A stretch of 64,000 nucleotides of DNA from Variovorax atrisoli 110B (lineage in GTDB: Bacteria > Pseudomonadota > Gammaproteobacteria > Burkholderiales > Burkholderiaceae_C), in assembly GCF_000382045.1 (NCBI RefSeq), contig NZ_KB907458.1, positions 124,001 through 188,000 on the forward strand, read 5' to 3'. Under the pieces are notes generated by a model, which saw only the letters and a list, made by a program, of their open reading frames with translations, was not told the origin of the DNA and searched no databases. Shown piece after piece: positions 37,877 to 45,926 of the stretch (position 1 is the stretch's first letter; the number at the start of each line of letters is the position of its first letter). Made by a program: the position numbers and the translations under genes.

Positions 37877-38203
37877 TCAGGCGCTGGCGCCGTTCACCAC
37901 CTGCTGCAGCTCTCCCGACTCGTACATCTCCATCATGATGTCCGAGCCGCCGATGAACTCGCCCTTCACGTACAGCTGCGGGATCGTGGGCCAGTTGCTG
38001 TATTCCTTGATGCCCTGGCGGATGCTGTCGTCCTCGAGCACGTTGACGGTCTTGAGCGTCTTCGTGTCGACGCCGACCGCCTTCAGGATCTGGATCGCGC
38101 GGCCCGAGAAGCCGCACATCGGAAAGCTGGCGTTGCCCTTCATGAAGAGCACGAGGTCGTTGGTCTTGACGAGGTCGTCGATGCGTTGCTGGGCGTCGGA
38201 CAT
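37877..38203 (-). CDS. grxD: Monothiol glutaredoxin Grx4 family
   Basis: The 108-residue protein has the CGFS active site in FPMCGFSGRA (Cys about residue 30) and the glutathione-binding WPTIPQLYVKGEF segment. Proteins of this type carry a glutathione-ligated 2Fe-2S cluster and help deliver Fe-S clusters. It lies downstream of hemA-prfA-prmC in the conserved order, 29 bases after prmC. Confidence 0.96.
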   Translation of the reverse strand: MSDAQQRIDDLVKTNDLVLFMKGNASFPMCGFSGRAIQILKAVGVDTKTLKTVNVLEDDSIRQGIKEYSNWPTIPQLYVKGEFIGGSDIMMEMYESGELQQVVNGASA

Positions 38204-38232
38204 GGGGACTCCTGAAAAATGGGCTGAGGGGA

Positions 38233-39087
38233 TTATTTCACCGTGCGCCAGATTCCGCCGGAGCAGCGCTGGATGCCGGCAAGGTCGTCGCGGCTTTGGA
38301 CTTCGGCGAAGCCGCGCGCGGCGAGCAGGCCGCGCACGGCCGCGGCCTGGTCGTGGCCGTGTTCCAGCAGCAGCCAGCCGCCCTCGGCGAGGTGGCCGGG
38401 GGCGTCCTGCACGATGCGGCGGATGTCGTCGAGGCCGTCCGCGCCCGAAACCAGGGCGCAAGAGGGCTCGTGGCGCAGGGCGGGCAGGTGCGGGTCGCCG
38501 GCGGCGATGTACGGCGGATTGCTGGCGATGACCGTGTAGCCCGTGCCGGCGCCGTCCAGCCAGTCGGCCTGGGCGAAGCGCACGGGCAGGCAGAGCCGGC
38601 CGGCGTTGGCCCGGGCGACGGCCAGCGCGTCGGCGCTGGCATCGACCGCATCGACCTGCGCGTCGGGCCGGGCGTGCTGCAGTGCGAGGGCGATCGCGCC
38701 GCTGCCGGTGCCGAGGTCGAGCACGCGCGGCGCAGCCTGGCCCTCGAGGCACTGCAGCGCCCATTCGACCAGCGTTTCCGTGTCGGGACGCGGCACCAGC
38801 ACGCGGGCGTCGACCTGCAGGGCGAGTCCATGAAATTCTTTTTCACCCAGCAGGTACGCGACAGGCTCTCCGGCCCGGCGGCGCGAGAGCTGCGCGGCCA
38901 GCGCGGACCACGCGGCATCGGGCATCGCGTCGGTGTCGTGCGCCAGCAGCCAGGCGCGGTCGTGTGGCGCGCGGCCCAGGGCGTGCAGCAGCAGCAGCTG
39001 GGCATCGAGCCGATCCACGCCGAGGGCGATGGATGCGGCCAGCGCCTGCGCCACGGTGGCCGGCTTCGGGTCTTCCACTGCGCTCAT
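38233..39087 (-). CDS. prmC: Release factor glutamine methyltransferase PrmC
   Basis: The 284-residue protein has an N-terminal helical domain and a SAM methyltransferase domain with motif I LDLGTGSGAIALAL and the substrate motif ASNPPYIAAGD (NPPY). It methylates the Gln of the GGQ loop in RF1 and RF2. The start ATG at 39087 overlaps the prfA stop by 4 bases, linking it to its substrate gene. Length is normal. Confidence 0.96.
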   Translation of the reverse strand: MSAVEDPKPATVAQALAASIALGVDRLDAQLLLLHALGRAPHDRAWLLAHDTDAMPDAAWSALAAQLSRRRAGEPVAYLLGEKEFHGLALQVDARVLVPRPDTETLVEWALQCLEGQAAPRVLDLGTGSGAIALALQHARPDAQVDAVDASADALAVARANAGRLCLPVRFAQADWLDGAGTGYTVIASNPPYIAAGDPHLPALRHEPSCALVSGADGLDDIRRIVQDAPGHLAEGGWLLLEHGHDQAAAVRGLLAARGFAEVQSRDDLAGIQRCSGGIWRTVK

Positions 39088-40172
39088 GCCGGCAGGCTCG
39101 ATTCCAGCTCGGCCAACTGCTCGGCTTCGCGTGCGGCGCGAAGGGCGTCCAGCACGTCGCCGAGGTCGCCTTCCATGATGGCGGTCAGCTTGTAGAGCGT
39201 GAGGTTGATGCGGTGGTCGGTGAGCCGGCCCTGCGGGAAGTTGTAGGTGCGGATTCGGTCGGAACGGTCGCCGCTGCCGATCAGGCCCTTGCGCATGGCG
39301 GCGTCCTTGGCGGCGCGCTCGCTGCGTTCCTTCTCCTGGATGCGCGCCGACAGCACCTGCAGCGCCTTCGCCTTGTTGCGGTGCTGGCTGCGGTCGTCCT
39401 GGCACTCGGCCACGATGCCGGTCGGGATGTGCGTGATGCGCACGGCCGAATCGGTCTTGTTGATGTGCTGGCCGCCGGCGCCGCTCGCGCGGTAGGTGTC
39501 GATGCGCAGGTCGGCCGGGTTGATCTGCACCGCGACGGTCTCGTCGGGCTCGGCCAGCACGGCGACCGTGCAGGCGCTGGTGTGGATGCGGCCCTGCGTC
39601 TCGGTGGCCGGCACGCGCTGCACGCGGTGGCCGCCCGATTCGAAGCGCAGCCGTCCGAACACGTCGTCGCCCACGATGCGCACCACCACTTCCTTGTAGC
39701 CGCCGAGCTCGCTCTCGCTCTCGCTCACGATCTCGCAGCGCCAGCCGGCGCGGTCGCAGTAGCGCGTGTACATGCGCAGCAGGTCGCCCGCGAACAGGGC
39801 CGACTCGTCGCCGCCCGTGCCCGCGCGGATTTCGAGGAAGGCGTTGCGCGCGTCGTCCGGGTCCTTGGGCAGCAGCAGGCGCTGGAGTTCTTCCTCGAGC
39901 TGCACCAGCTCGGCCTCGGCACCGGCGATCTCCTCCTTCGCCATCTCGGCCATGTCGGGGTCGTCGAGCATCTCCCTGGCAGCGGCGATGTCGGACTCGC
40001 GCTGCCTGTAGCGCTCGTAGCGGCCCGCGACCTGCGTGACCTCGGCGTGCTCGCGCGAGATGGTGCGGTATTGGGCCATGTCGCTCATGATGTCTTCGCG
40101 CGAGAGCAGGAAGTCGAGCTCGCCCAGGCGTTGGGCATAGCGTTCGAGTTGGTGGCGGAGGAAAGGCTTCAC
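39084..40172 (-). CDS. prfA: Peptide chain release factor 1
   Basis: The 362-residue RF1 has the stop-codon-recognition PxT motif in VQRVPATETQGRIH and the peptidyl-hydrolysis GGQ motif in GAGGQHINKTDS, which PrmC next door modifies. RF1 reads UAA and UAG. It follows hemA on the minus strand with a 183-base gap that contains a long inverted repeat. Confidence 0.97.
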   Translation of the reverse strand: MKPFLRHQLERYAQRLGELDFLLSREDIMSDMAQYRTISREHAEVTQVAGRYERYRQRESDIAAAREMLDDPDMAEMAKEEIAGAEAELVQLEEELQRLLLPKDPDDARNAFLEIRAGTGGDESALFAGDLLRMYTRYCDRAGWRCEIVSESESELGGYKEVVVRIVGDDVFGRLRFESGGHRVQRVPATETQGRIHTSACTVAVLAEPDETVAVQINPADLRIDTYRASGAGGQHINKTDSAVRITHIPTGIVAECQDDRSQHRNKAKALQVLSARIQEKERSERAAKDAAMRKGLIGSGDRSDRIRTYNFPQGRLTDHRINLTLYKLTAIMEGDLGDVLDALRAAREAEQLAELESSLPA

Positions 40173-40210
40173 GTGGATGGGGTACTGGAAAACTGGGAGC
40201 GGGAACCGAA

Positions 40211-40311
40211 CGCAGGGGGCGCGAAGGTTTCGCAGAAAACGCAGAAGGGAGAGAAGTTCTTTTCTCGAAGGTTTCTTTTGCGTTCTTCGCGAAACCTTCG
40301 CGCCCTCTGCG
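40211..40311. repeat. Long near-perfect inverted repeat between hemA and prfA
   Basis: A left arm at 40211-40248 and a right arm at 40273-40311 match over about 38 positions with few mismatches; the core GCGCGAAGGTTTCGC is exact on both sides. The 24-base centre is purine-rich and contains GAGAAG and its near complement TTCTTTTCTC. Transcribed from either strand it would fold into a long hairpin. It may be a terminator or processing site after hemA, or a dispersed repeat. Confidence 0.75.
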
Positions 40312-40355
40312 TCCGGACGTCCGCATTCAGCGGGCCGGAACGCAAGCCAGCGTCG

Positions 40356-41633
40356 CTAACGCTCTTTGCGCAGGAACAGGCGCGAGATCGTCTGCGCCGT
40401 CTGCTCGCGCGAGGCGGCATCGCCCGCATGCAGCTCGGCCATCGCGCCGTGCATCATCTTCTGGGTGAGGCCGCGCGACATCGCTTCGAGCACCGCCTCG
40501 ATCGGCTCGCCCTTGGCCAGCAGCTTGCGCGCACGCGCCATCTCGGCGGCACGCCACTCGTCGGCCTGCGCGTTGAGCTGCTGGATCAGCGGCACCGTGC
40601 CGCGCTGGCCCAGCCAGTGCATGAAGTTCTGCACGCCGGCGTCGATGATCACCTCGGCCTGCGCCACCGCGGCCTGGCGGTTGGCCTGGCCCTGCTGCAC
40701 CACCTGGGCGAGGTCGTCGACGGTGTAGAGATAGATGTCTTCCAGCGCCTTCACCTCGGGCTCGATATCGCGCGGCACGGCCAGGTCGACCATGAACATC
40801 GGGCGGTGCTTGCGGGCCTTGAGTGCGCGTTCGACGGCGCCCAGGCCGATGATCGGCAGCGTGCTGGCGGTGCAGCTCACGACGATGTCGAACTCGGCCA
40901 GCCGCGAGGGCAGGTCGGCCAGGCGCATCGCCTCGCCGCCGAAGCGCGAGGCCAGCTTCTCGCCGCGCTCCAGCGTGCGGTTGGCGATGGCGATCGACTT
41001 GGGCTCCTTGGCCGCGAAGTGCGTGGCCGCGAGGTCGATCATCTCGCCCGCGCCGACGAACAGCACGCGGGTCTTGCGCAGGTCTTCGAAGAGCTGGCCG
41101 GCCAGCCGCACCGCGGCGGCGGCCATGCTGATGGAGTGGGCGCCGATCTCGGTGGCGGTGCGCACTTCCTTGGCCACCGCGAAGGAGCGCTGGAACAGCT
41201 GGTTCAGCGTGCTGCCGAGGGCGCCGGCCGTCTCGGCGGCGCGCACGGCGTCCTTCATCTGGCCGAGGATCTGGGCTTCGCCCAGCACCATCGAGTCGAG
41301 CCCGCTGGCCACGCGGAAGGCATGGCGCGCGGCTTCGCCGTCGTGCAGGGTGTAGGCGTGCGAGCGCAGCAGGGCGGGGGCCACGCCGCCGCTCTGGGCC
41401 AGCCAGCCGAAGGTGTGGTCGAGCGCGGCGTGTTCCGAGGCGCAGTAGATCTCGGTGCGGTTGCAGGTGGAGATGATTGCGGCCTCGACCTGGGGATGGC
41501 GGCCGGAGGCGAAGGAACTGCGGAGGCTCTGCAGCGTGGGGGCGATCTGGTCGAGCGCGAACGCGAAACGACCGCGCAGATCGAGCGGCGCGGTCGTGTG
41601 GTTCAACCCGAGGGCCCAGACTGACATGCCCAT
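40356..41633 (-). CDS. hemA: Glutamyl-tRNA reductase HemA
   Basis: The 425-residue protein starts MGMSVWALGLNHTTAPLDLR and has the catalytic cysteine in ISTCNRTEIY (about residue 55), the NADPH-binding VLFVGAGEMIDLAATH and a C-terminal dimerisation helix. It makes glutamate-1-semialdehyde, the first committed step of tetrapyrrole synthesis. The start could be either of two ATGs at 41633 and 41627; neither has a strong Shine-Dalgarno. It is divergent from a small membrane protein gene. Confidence 0.96.
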   Translation of the reverse strand: MGMSVWALGLNHTTAPLDLRGRFAFALDQIAPTLQSLRSSFASGRHPQVEAAIISTCNRTEIYCASEHAALDHTFGWLAQSGGVAPALLRSHAYTLHDGEAARHAFRVASGLDSMVLGEAQILGQMKDAVRAAETAGALGSTLNQLFQRSFAVAKEVRTATEIGAHSISMAAAAVRLAGQLFEDLRKTRVLFVGAGEMIDLAATHFAAKEPKSIAIANRTLERGEKLASRFGGEAMRLADLPSRLAEFDIVVSCTASTLPIIGLGAVERALKARKHRPMFMVDLAVPRDIEPEVKALEDIYLYTVDDLAQVVQQGQANRQAAVAQAEVIIDAGVQNFMHWLGQRGTVPLIQQLNAQADEWRAAEMARARKLLAKGEPIEAVLEAMSRGLTQKMMHGAMAELHAGDAASREQTAQTISRLFLRKER

Positions 41634-41739
41634 GATTATAAAATCAGCAGCCTTGCGGGGCTTGACGAGGGACAAATGGCTTTCCCTATGACAGCCATAA
41701 CCCCAGCCGAATGTTCCTGCCCCCGCGCCACCCCTCCCG

Positions 41740-42018
41740 ATGGACCTGCCGGCCCTTCTCGACCACCTTCTCAACTTCGTCGCTCCTGCCGCCTTCATGG
41801 CGCTGGTGCTGGCCTTTGTCGGGCGTTTCCTCGGCGGCCGGCGCGACGGCGCCCCGCGCTGGTGGGTGCAGTGGGCGCTGACCTTCGCGGCCGGCGTGGC
41901 GGTGCTGGCGGCCGGGCTGGCCGTGTTCGGGCGCGACGGGGCGATGGCGACCTATGCCGCGCTCGTCGTGGTCTGCGGCACGGTCCAGTGGCTGGCGATG
42001 CGCGGCTGGCGCCGTTGA
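41740..42018 (+). CDS. Small hypothetical membrane protein
   Basis: The 92-residue protein has three hydrophobic stretches (about 10-30, 44-63 and 68-86) separated by a basic loop GRRDGAPR, so it probably spans the inner membrane three times. No family is recognised. The gene is flanked by divergent hemA and convergent GNAT genes, and its frame shows normal codon bias with G/C in third positions. Presence of the same gene beside hemA in related genomes would confirm it. Confidence 0.7.
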   Translation: MDLPALLDHLLNFVAPAAFMALVLAFVGRFLGGRRDGAPRWWVQWALTFAAGVAVLAAGLAVFGRDGAMATYAALVVVCGTVQWLAMRGWRR

Positions 42019-42034
42019 AGGGGCCGCCGCCCGC

Positions 42035-42541
42035 TCAGCCGAGCCGGCGGATCATGTAGACCGACTCGCCCGGGTAGGTGGCCAGCCGGGCCTGCTGCTG
42101 CGGGCCGTCGGGCAGCGCGGCCGCATAGCCCTGGCGCTCCCAGAACCCCACCGAGGATTGCACCGACACCAGCGTCGACTGCCGCCAGCCGGCCTGCAGC
42201 GCATGAGCCCAGGCATGGCGCACCAGCAGCGGCCCCAGCCGGAGGCCCGAGGCGCCCGGGTGCACCGCAAGGTCGTGCAGATAGAGCGAATCGGGCTGCT
42301 GTGCCACCTCGAACTCGCCGTGCAGCGGCGTCAGCTTGCCGACGACCGACGGATAGCCCGCCAGGTAGGCCCGCACGCCGCCTTCGTGTTCCACCACCCA
42401 CCCGGTATGGGGCGCGGCAGCGAGCCGCCTCGCAATGAGCGCGCCGTCTTCCACGAAGCCCGCGCCGTAGCAGGCGAGCTGGATCGCCAGCACCGCGTCG
42501 AGGTCGGCGGCGCGCATGCCGCGCACGAAAGGCGTCGCCAT
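42035..42541 (-). CDS. GNAT-family N-acetyltransferase
   Basis: The 168-residue protein has the GNAT acetyl-CoA-binding region in LRLGPLLVRHAWAHALQAG after the beta-strand YLHDLAVHP, followed by SVGFWERQGY, the usual C-terminal GNAT pattern. The substrate is unknown. Its start codon shares one base with the ATPase stop (TGATG), so it is the last gene of the ABC transporter operon and may modify the imported compound, or a product of it; this is inference. Confidence 0.88.
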   Translation of the reverse strand: MATPFVRGMRAADLDAVLAIQLACYGAGFVEDGALIARRLAAAPHTGWVVEHEGGVRAYLAGYPSVVGKLTPLHGEFEVAQQPDSLYLHDLAVHPGASGLRLGPLLVRHAWAHALQAGWRQSTLVSVQSSVGFWERQGYAAALPDGPQQQARLATYPGESVYMIRRLG

Positions 42542-43335
42542 CAGGCCAGCAGCAGCTTGTCGTCGTCGAGCTTCTCGCCACGGGTCTGCTCGAACATGCG
42601 CAGCAGGTCGGGCACATCGAGCCCCGAGCGCTGCGGCCCGGCCACGTCGAGGATCACCTGGCCCTCGTGCAGCATCACCGTGCGCGAGCCGTAGTCCAGC
42701 GCTTGGCGCATGCTGTGCGTGACCATCATCGCGGTGAGCTGGCCGGCCTCCACGATCTTCGCGGTCAGCTCCAGCACGAAAGCGGCGGTCTTGGGGTCGA
42801 GCGCGGCCGTGTGCTCGTCGAGCAGCAGGATGCGCGAGGGCCTGAGCGATGCCATCAGCAGGCTCACCGCCTGCCGCTGCCCGCCCGAGAGCAGGCCGAT
42901 GCGGTCGGCCAGGCGGTTCTCCAGCCCCAGCTTCAGGATCGACAGCTTCTCGCGGAACATCTCGCGCAGGTTGCGGTTGAGCGCGAAGCCGAAGGCCCGG
43001 CGCTCGCCGCGCTTCCAGGCCAGCGCCATGTTCTCCTCGATGGTCAGCGCCTCGCAGGTGCCGGCCATCGGGTCCTGGAACACGCGCGCCACCATGCCCG
43101 AGCGCTGCCAGGCGTTCATGCGCGTCACGTCCTTGCCGTCGATCTCGATGCGGCCCTTGTCGACGATCAGGTCGCCGCTCACTGCATTGAGTAAGGTCGA
43201 CTTGCCCGCGCCGTTCGAGCCGATCACGGTGACGAACTGGCCGGTGGGAATCTCCAGGCTCAGGCCGCGCAGCACGCGATTCTCGATCGGCGTGCCCGGG
43301 TTGAAGGTCATCTCGAGTTGTTGGGTGCGCAGCAT
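42541..43335 (-). CDS. ABC transporter ATP-binding protein (TrpXYZ-like system)
   Basis: The 264-residue ATPase has Walker A GSNGAGKSTLL (about 39-49), the signature LLSGGQRQAVSLLMA, Walker B ILLLDEH and the switch His in MMVTHSMRQA. Gene order (binding protein, permease, ATPase) matches the ABC_sub_bind family systems, of which TrpXYZ of streptococci transports aromatic amino acids. It overlaps the permease stop and the GNAT start by one base each. Confidence 0.92.
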   Translation of the reverse strand: MLRTQQLEMTFNPGTPIENRVLRGLSLEIPTGQFVTVIGSNGAGKSTLLNAVSGDLIVDKGRIEIDGKDVTRMNAWQRSGMVARVFQDPMAGTCEALTIEENMALAWKRGERRAFGFALNRNLREMFREKLSILKLGLENRLADRIGLLSGGQRQAVSLLMASLRPSRILLLDEHTAALDPKTAAFVLELTAKIVEAGQLTAMMVTHSMRQALDYGSRTVMLHEGQVILDVAGPQRSGLDVPDLLRMFEQTRGEKLDDDKLLLA

Positions 43336-44231
43336 CAGTTCTTCCCCTTGAACAGGCCACCCAGCCTGCGCTTGTAGGCGGGCACCAGCAGCGCGAAGGC
43401 CACCAGCACGGCGGTCACCAGGTTCAGGTCCTGCGCCTGCAGTCCCATGAAGTCGGTGTTCAACGCCATCGCAATGAAGAAGCGGTAGAGCAGTGCACCC
43501 AGCACGCAGGCCAGCGTGGTGATGACCATGCTGCGCGCCGGAATCAGCGTCTCGCCGATGATCACCGCGGCCAGGCCGATCACGATCGTGCCCACGCCCA
43601 TCGAGATGTCGGCCGTGCCCTGGCTCTGCGCGAACAGCGCGCCGGCTAGTGCCACCAGCGCGTTCGACAGCGCCAGGCCGGCCATGGTGTGGAAGTCGGT
43701 GGAAATGCCCTGCGCCCGCGCCATGCGCGCGTTGCCGCCGGTGGCGCGCATCGCGAGGCCGGCCTCGGAAGCGAAGAACATGTCGACCACGATCTTCGCG
43801 ACGACCACGATCAGGAGCAGCAGAAGCGGCTTGGCCCACTGCTCGGGCATGCCGCCGAAGCTGGCCATGCTGAACACCGTGGGTTCGGTGATGAGCGCCA
43901 CGTTGGGCTTGCCCATCACGCGCAGGTTGATGGAGTACAGCGCGATCATCACCAGGATGCTCGCGAGCAGCTGCATGATCTTCAGCTTGACGTTGAGCCA
44001 GGCCGTGACCCAGCCCGAGGCGGCGCCGGCCACGCAGGCCACTGCGGTGGCGGCGACCGGATTCCAGCCCGCCACGATCAGCGTCGCGGCCACGGCAGCG
44101 CCCAGCGGGAAGCTGCCGTCCACCGTGAGGTCGGGGAAGTTGATGATGCGAAACGACAGGAAGACGCCCAGCGCGACCAGCCCGAATATCAGGCCGATCT
44201 CGATGGCGCCCAGCGAAGCGATGAGCGACAT
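43335..44231 (-). CDS. ABC transporter permease (branched-chain-type, TrpXYZ-like system)
   Basis: The 298-residue protein has about eight to nine hydrophobic helices and belongs to the BPD_transp_2 (LivH-like) permease fold, with the landmarks FLSFRIINFPDLTVDGSFPLG and RATGGNARMARAQGI. It forms the membrane channel of the uptake system. It starts 27 bases after the substrate-binding protein gene ends and overlaps the ATPase start by one base. Confidence 0.92.
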   Translation of the reverse strand: MSLIASLGAIEIGLIFGLVALGVFLSFRIINFPDLTVDGSFPLGAAVAATLIVAGWNPVAATAVACVAGAASGWVTAWLNVKLKIMQLLASILVMIALYSINLRVMGKPNVALITEPTVFSMASFGGMPEQWAKPLLLLLIVVVAKIVVDMFFASEAGLAMRATGGNARMARAQGISTDFHTMAGLALSNALVALAGALFAQSQGTADISMGVGTIVIGLAAVIIGETLIPARSMVITTLACVLGALLYRFFIAMALNTDFMGLQAQDLNLVTAVLVAFALLVPAYKRRLGGLFKGKN

Positions 44232-44258
44232 GGGAAAGAGGAAGACGGGTTCGGCTTC

Positions 44259-45239
44259 TTACTTCGTGCTCACGACCTTGGCGGTCTTCAGCAGCTCGTC
44301 GGACAGCGTCACGCCCTGCAGCCTGGCCGCGCCCGGGTTCACCACCAGCTCGAAGTTGGCGCTGGTCTGCGACGCGATGGCGCCGGGCTTCTCGCCCTTG
44401 AGGATGCGCACCACGACCTTGCCGGTCTGGCGGCCGATGTCGGTGTAGTTCAGGCCCAGCGCGGCCACGGCGCCACGCTCGACGGTGGCGGTGTCGGCAG
44501 CCACCACCGGCAGCTTGGCCTGCTGCGCCACCTTCACGATGCCCTCGAAGGCCGAGACCACGTTGTTGTCGGTGGGCGTGTAGATCACGTCGGCCTTGCC
44601 GACCAGGCTCTGCGCGGCGGTCGGAACGTCCACCGTGCGGGCCGCGGCGGCTTCCACCACCGTCATGCCGGCTGCCGAGGCCGCCTTCTTGAGCGAGTCG
44701 ACGATGGCCACCGAGTTGGCTTCACCGGGGCTGTAGATCACGCCGATGCGCTTGGCGGCGGGCACCACCTGCTTGATGAGGGCGATGTGCTTTTCCAGCG
44801 GCGAGAGGTCGGACACGCCCGTCACGTTCGTGCCCGTGGGCTCCCAGCTCTTCACCAGCTTGGCCGCGACCGGGTCGGTGACCGCCGAATACACCACCGG
44901 AATGCTCTTGGTGGCCGCCACCATGGCCTGCGCCGACGGCGTGGCGATGGCGACGATCGCGTCGGGCTGGTCGCCCACGTACTTGCGGGCGATCTGTGCT
45001 GCGGTGCCCACGTTGCCCTGCGCGCTCTGGTAGGTGAACTTGAGGTTCTTGCCTTCCTCGTAGCCCGAAGCCTTCAGCTCGGCCTTCACGCCGTCGCGCA
45101 CCGCGTCCAGCGCGGGGTGCTCGACGATGGCGGTCACGGCCACCGACTTGGTGTCGGCCGCGAACGAAGGCGCTGCGGCCAGCATGCCGAGGGCCAGGGC
45201 CACTGCGCTGAAGGGGGTGCGAAGCAAAGCGTTTTTCAC
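44259..45239 (-). CDS. ABC transporter substrate-binding protein (ABC_sub_bind family)
   Basis: The 326-residue protein has a signal peptide (cleavage near AAPSFA) and the ABC_sub_bind fold, with AVTAIVEHPALDAVRDGVK at the N-terminus and the conserved IGVIYSPGEANS and VIYTPTDNNV segments. Homologues bind Trp, Tyr or Phe, but binding residues cannot be read by eye. The start is a GTG at 45239 with CGGAG about 10 bases upstream; no ATG fits the signal peptide. It is divergent from the Lrp-family gene across 210 bases with two operator-like sites. Confidence 0.9.
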   Translation of the reverse strand: MKNALLRTPFSAVALALGMLAAAPSFAADTKSVAVTAIVEHPALDAVRDGVKAELKASGYEEGKNLKFTYQSAQGNVGTAAQIARKYVGDQPDAIVAIATPSAQAMVAATKSIPVVYSAVTDPVAAKLVKSWEPTGTNVTGVSDLSPLEKHIALIKQVVPAAKRIGVIYSPGEANSVAIVDSLKKAASAAGMTVVEAAAARTVDVPTAAQSLVGKADVIYTPTDNNVVSAFEGIVKVAQQAKLPVVAADTATVERGAVAALGLNYTDIGRQTGKVVVRILKGEKPGAIASQTSANFELVVNPGAARLQGVTLSDELLKTAKVVSTK

Positions 45240-45364
45240 GGGAAAGGGTCTCCGGGTGGGGATTGGGATGCGTCTGAAGCCGCAGGCAGGTGCCGGCGGC
45301 AGGGGGTTCAGCGGCTGGACATCGCGTCGTGCGATCCGGGCGCCAGGGAGTCTAGATCGTACTT

Positions 45365-45436
45365 TGCACAATTAAGGTGCATGAAAGCCTCGGGCTTACC
45401 CCGCTTTGCGCCATAAAATTGCATCGACTTGGTGCA
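45365..45436. promoter_or_regulatory. Pair of matching operators in the ABC-operon / Lrp divergent region
   Basis: TGCAC-N7-GTGCA at 45365-45381 and TGCAT-N7-GTGCA at 45420-45436 share a 17-base dyad layout, with centres 55 bases apart (about five helical turns). Size and same-face spacing suit an Lrp/AsnC-family octamer wrapping DNA. The right site is 13 bases before the regulator's start, suggesting autoregulation. Confidence 0.6.
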
Positions 45437-45449
45437 TTGGGAGAAGAAA

Positions 45450-45920
45450 TTGCATGACATCACCCTCGACCGGATCGACCGGAGAATTCTCGAGCACCTT
45501 CAGGCCCATGGCCGTGCCACCAACCTGGAGCTGGCGGAAGCGGCCAATCTCTCGCCTGCCCAGTGCCTGCGGCGCCACAGGCGGCTGGAGGAACTGGGGC
45601 TGATCCACGGCTATGCGGCGCGGCTGAATGCCCGCCACATCGGCCTGGGCGTGACCGCCTTCATCCACGTGACCATGGCCCGCGGCCATGTCGACGAGCT
45701 GCCCAAGTTCCAGGACCTGATCGCCGACATGAAGCAGATCCTGGAGTGCTACTCGGTGACCGGCGACTTCGACTACGTGCTCAAGGTCGTCGCCCAGGAC
45801 CTGGAGTCGCTCTCGCAGTTCCTGATGCACACGCTGATGCACATGCCGGCCGTCTCGGCGGTGCGCTCCAGCGTGTGTCTCAACGAGGTCAAGTTCACGA
45901 CCGCGCTGCCGCTGGAGTGA
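45450..45920 (+). CDS. Lrp/AsnC-family transcriptional regulator
   Basis: The 156-residue protein has an N-terminal helix-turn-helix (about 5-55; LDRIDRRILEHLQ, then NLSPAQCLRRHRRLEELG) and a C-terminal RAM/AsnC effector domain (about 65-150; CYSVTGDFDYVLKV). The start is taken as TTG at 45450, because GGGAG lies 6 bases before it and HDITLDRIDRRIL is a typical beginning; TTG 45429 and GTG 45432 are alternatives. Amino-acid-responsive control of the adjacent ABC operon is likely. It converges with the MscS gene with only 6 bases between stops. Confidence 0.9.
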   Translation: MHDITLDRIDRRILEHLQAHGRATNLELAEAANLSPAQCLRRHRRLEELGLIHGYAARLNARHIGLGVTAFIHVTMARGHVDELPKFQDLIADMKQILECYSVTGDFDYVLKVVAQDLESLSQFLMHTLMHMPAVSAVRSSVCLNEVKFTTALPLE

Positions 45921-45926
45921 ACGCCT

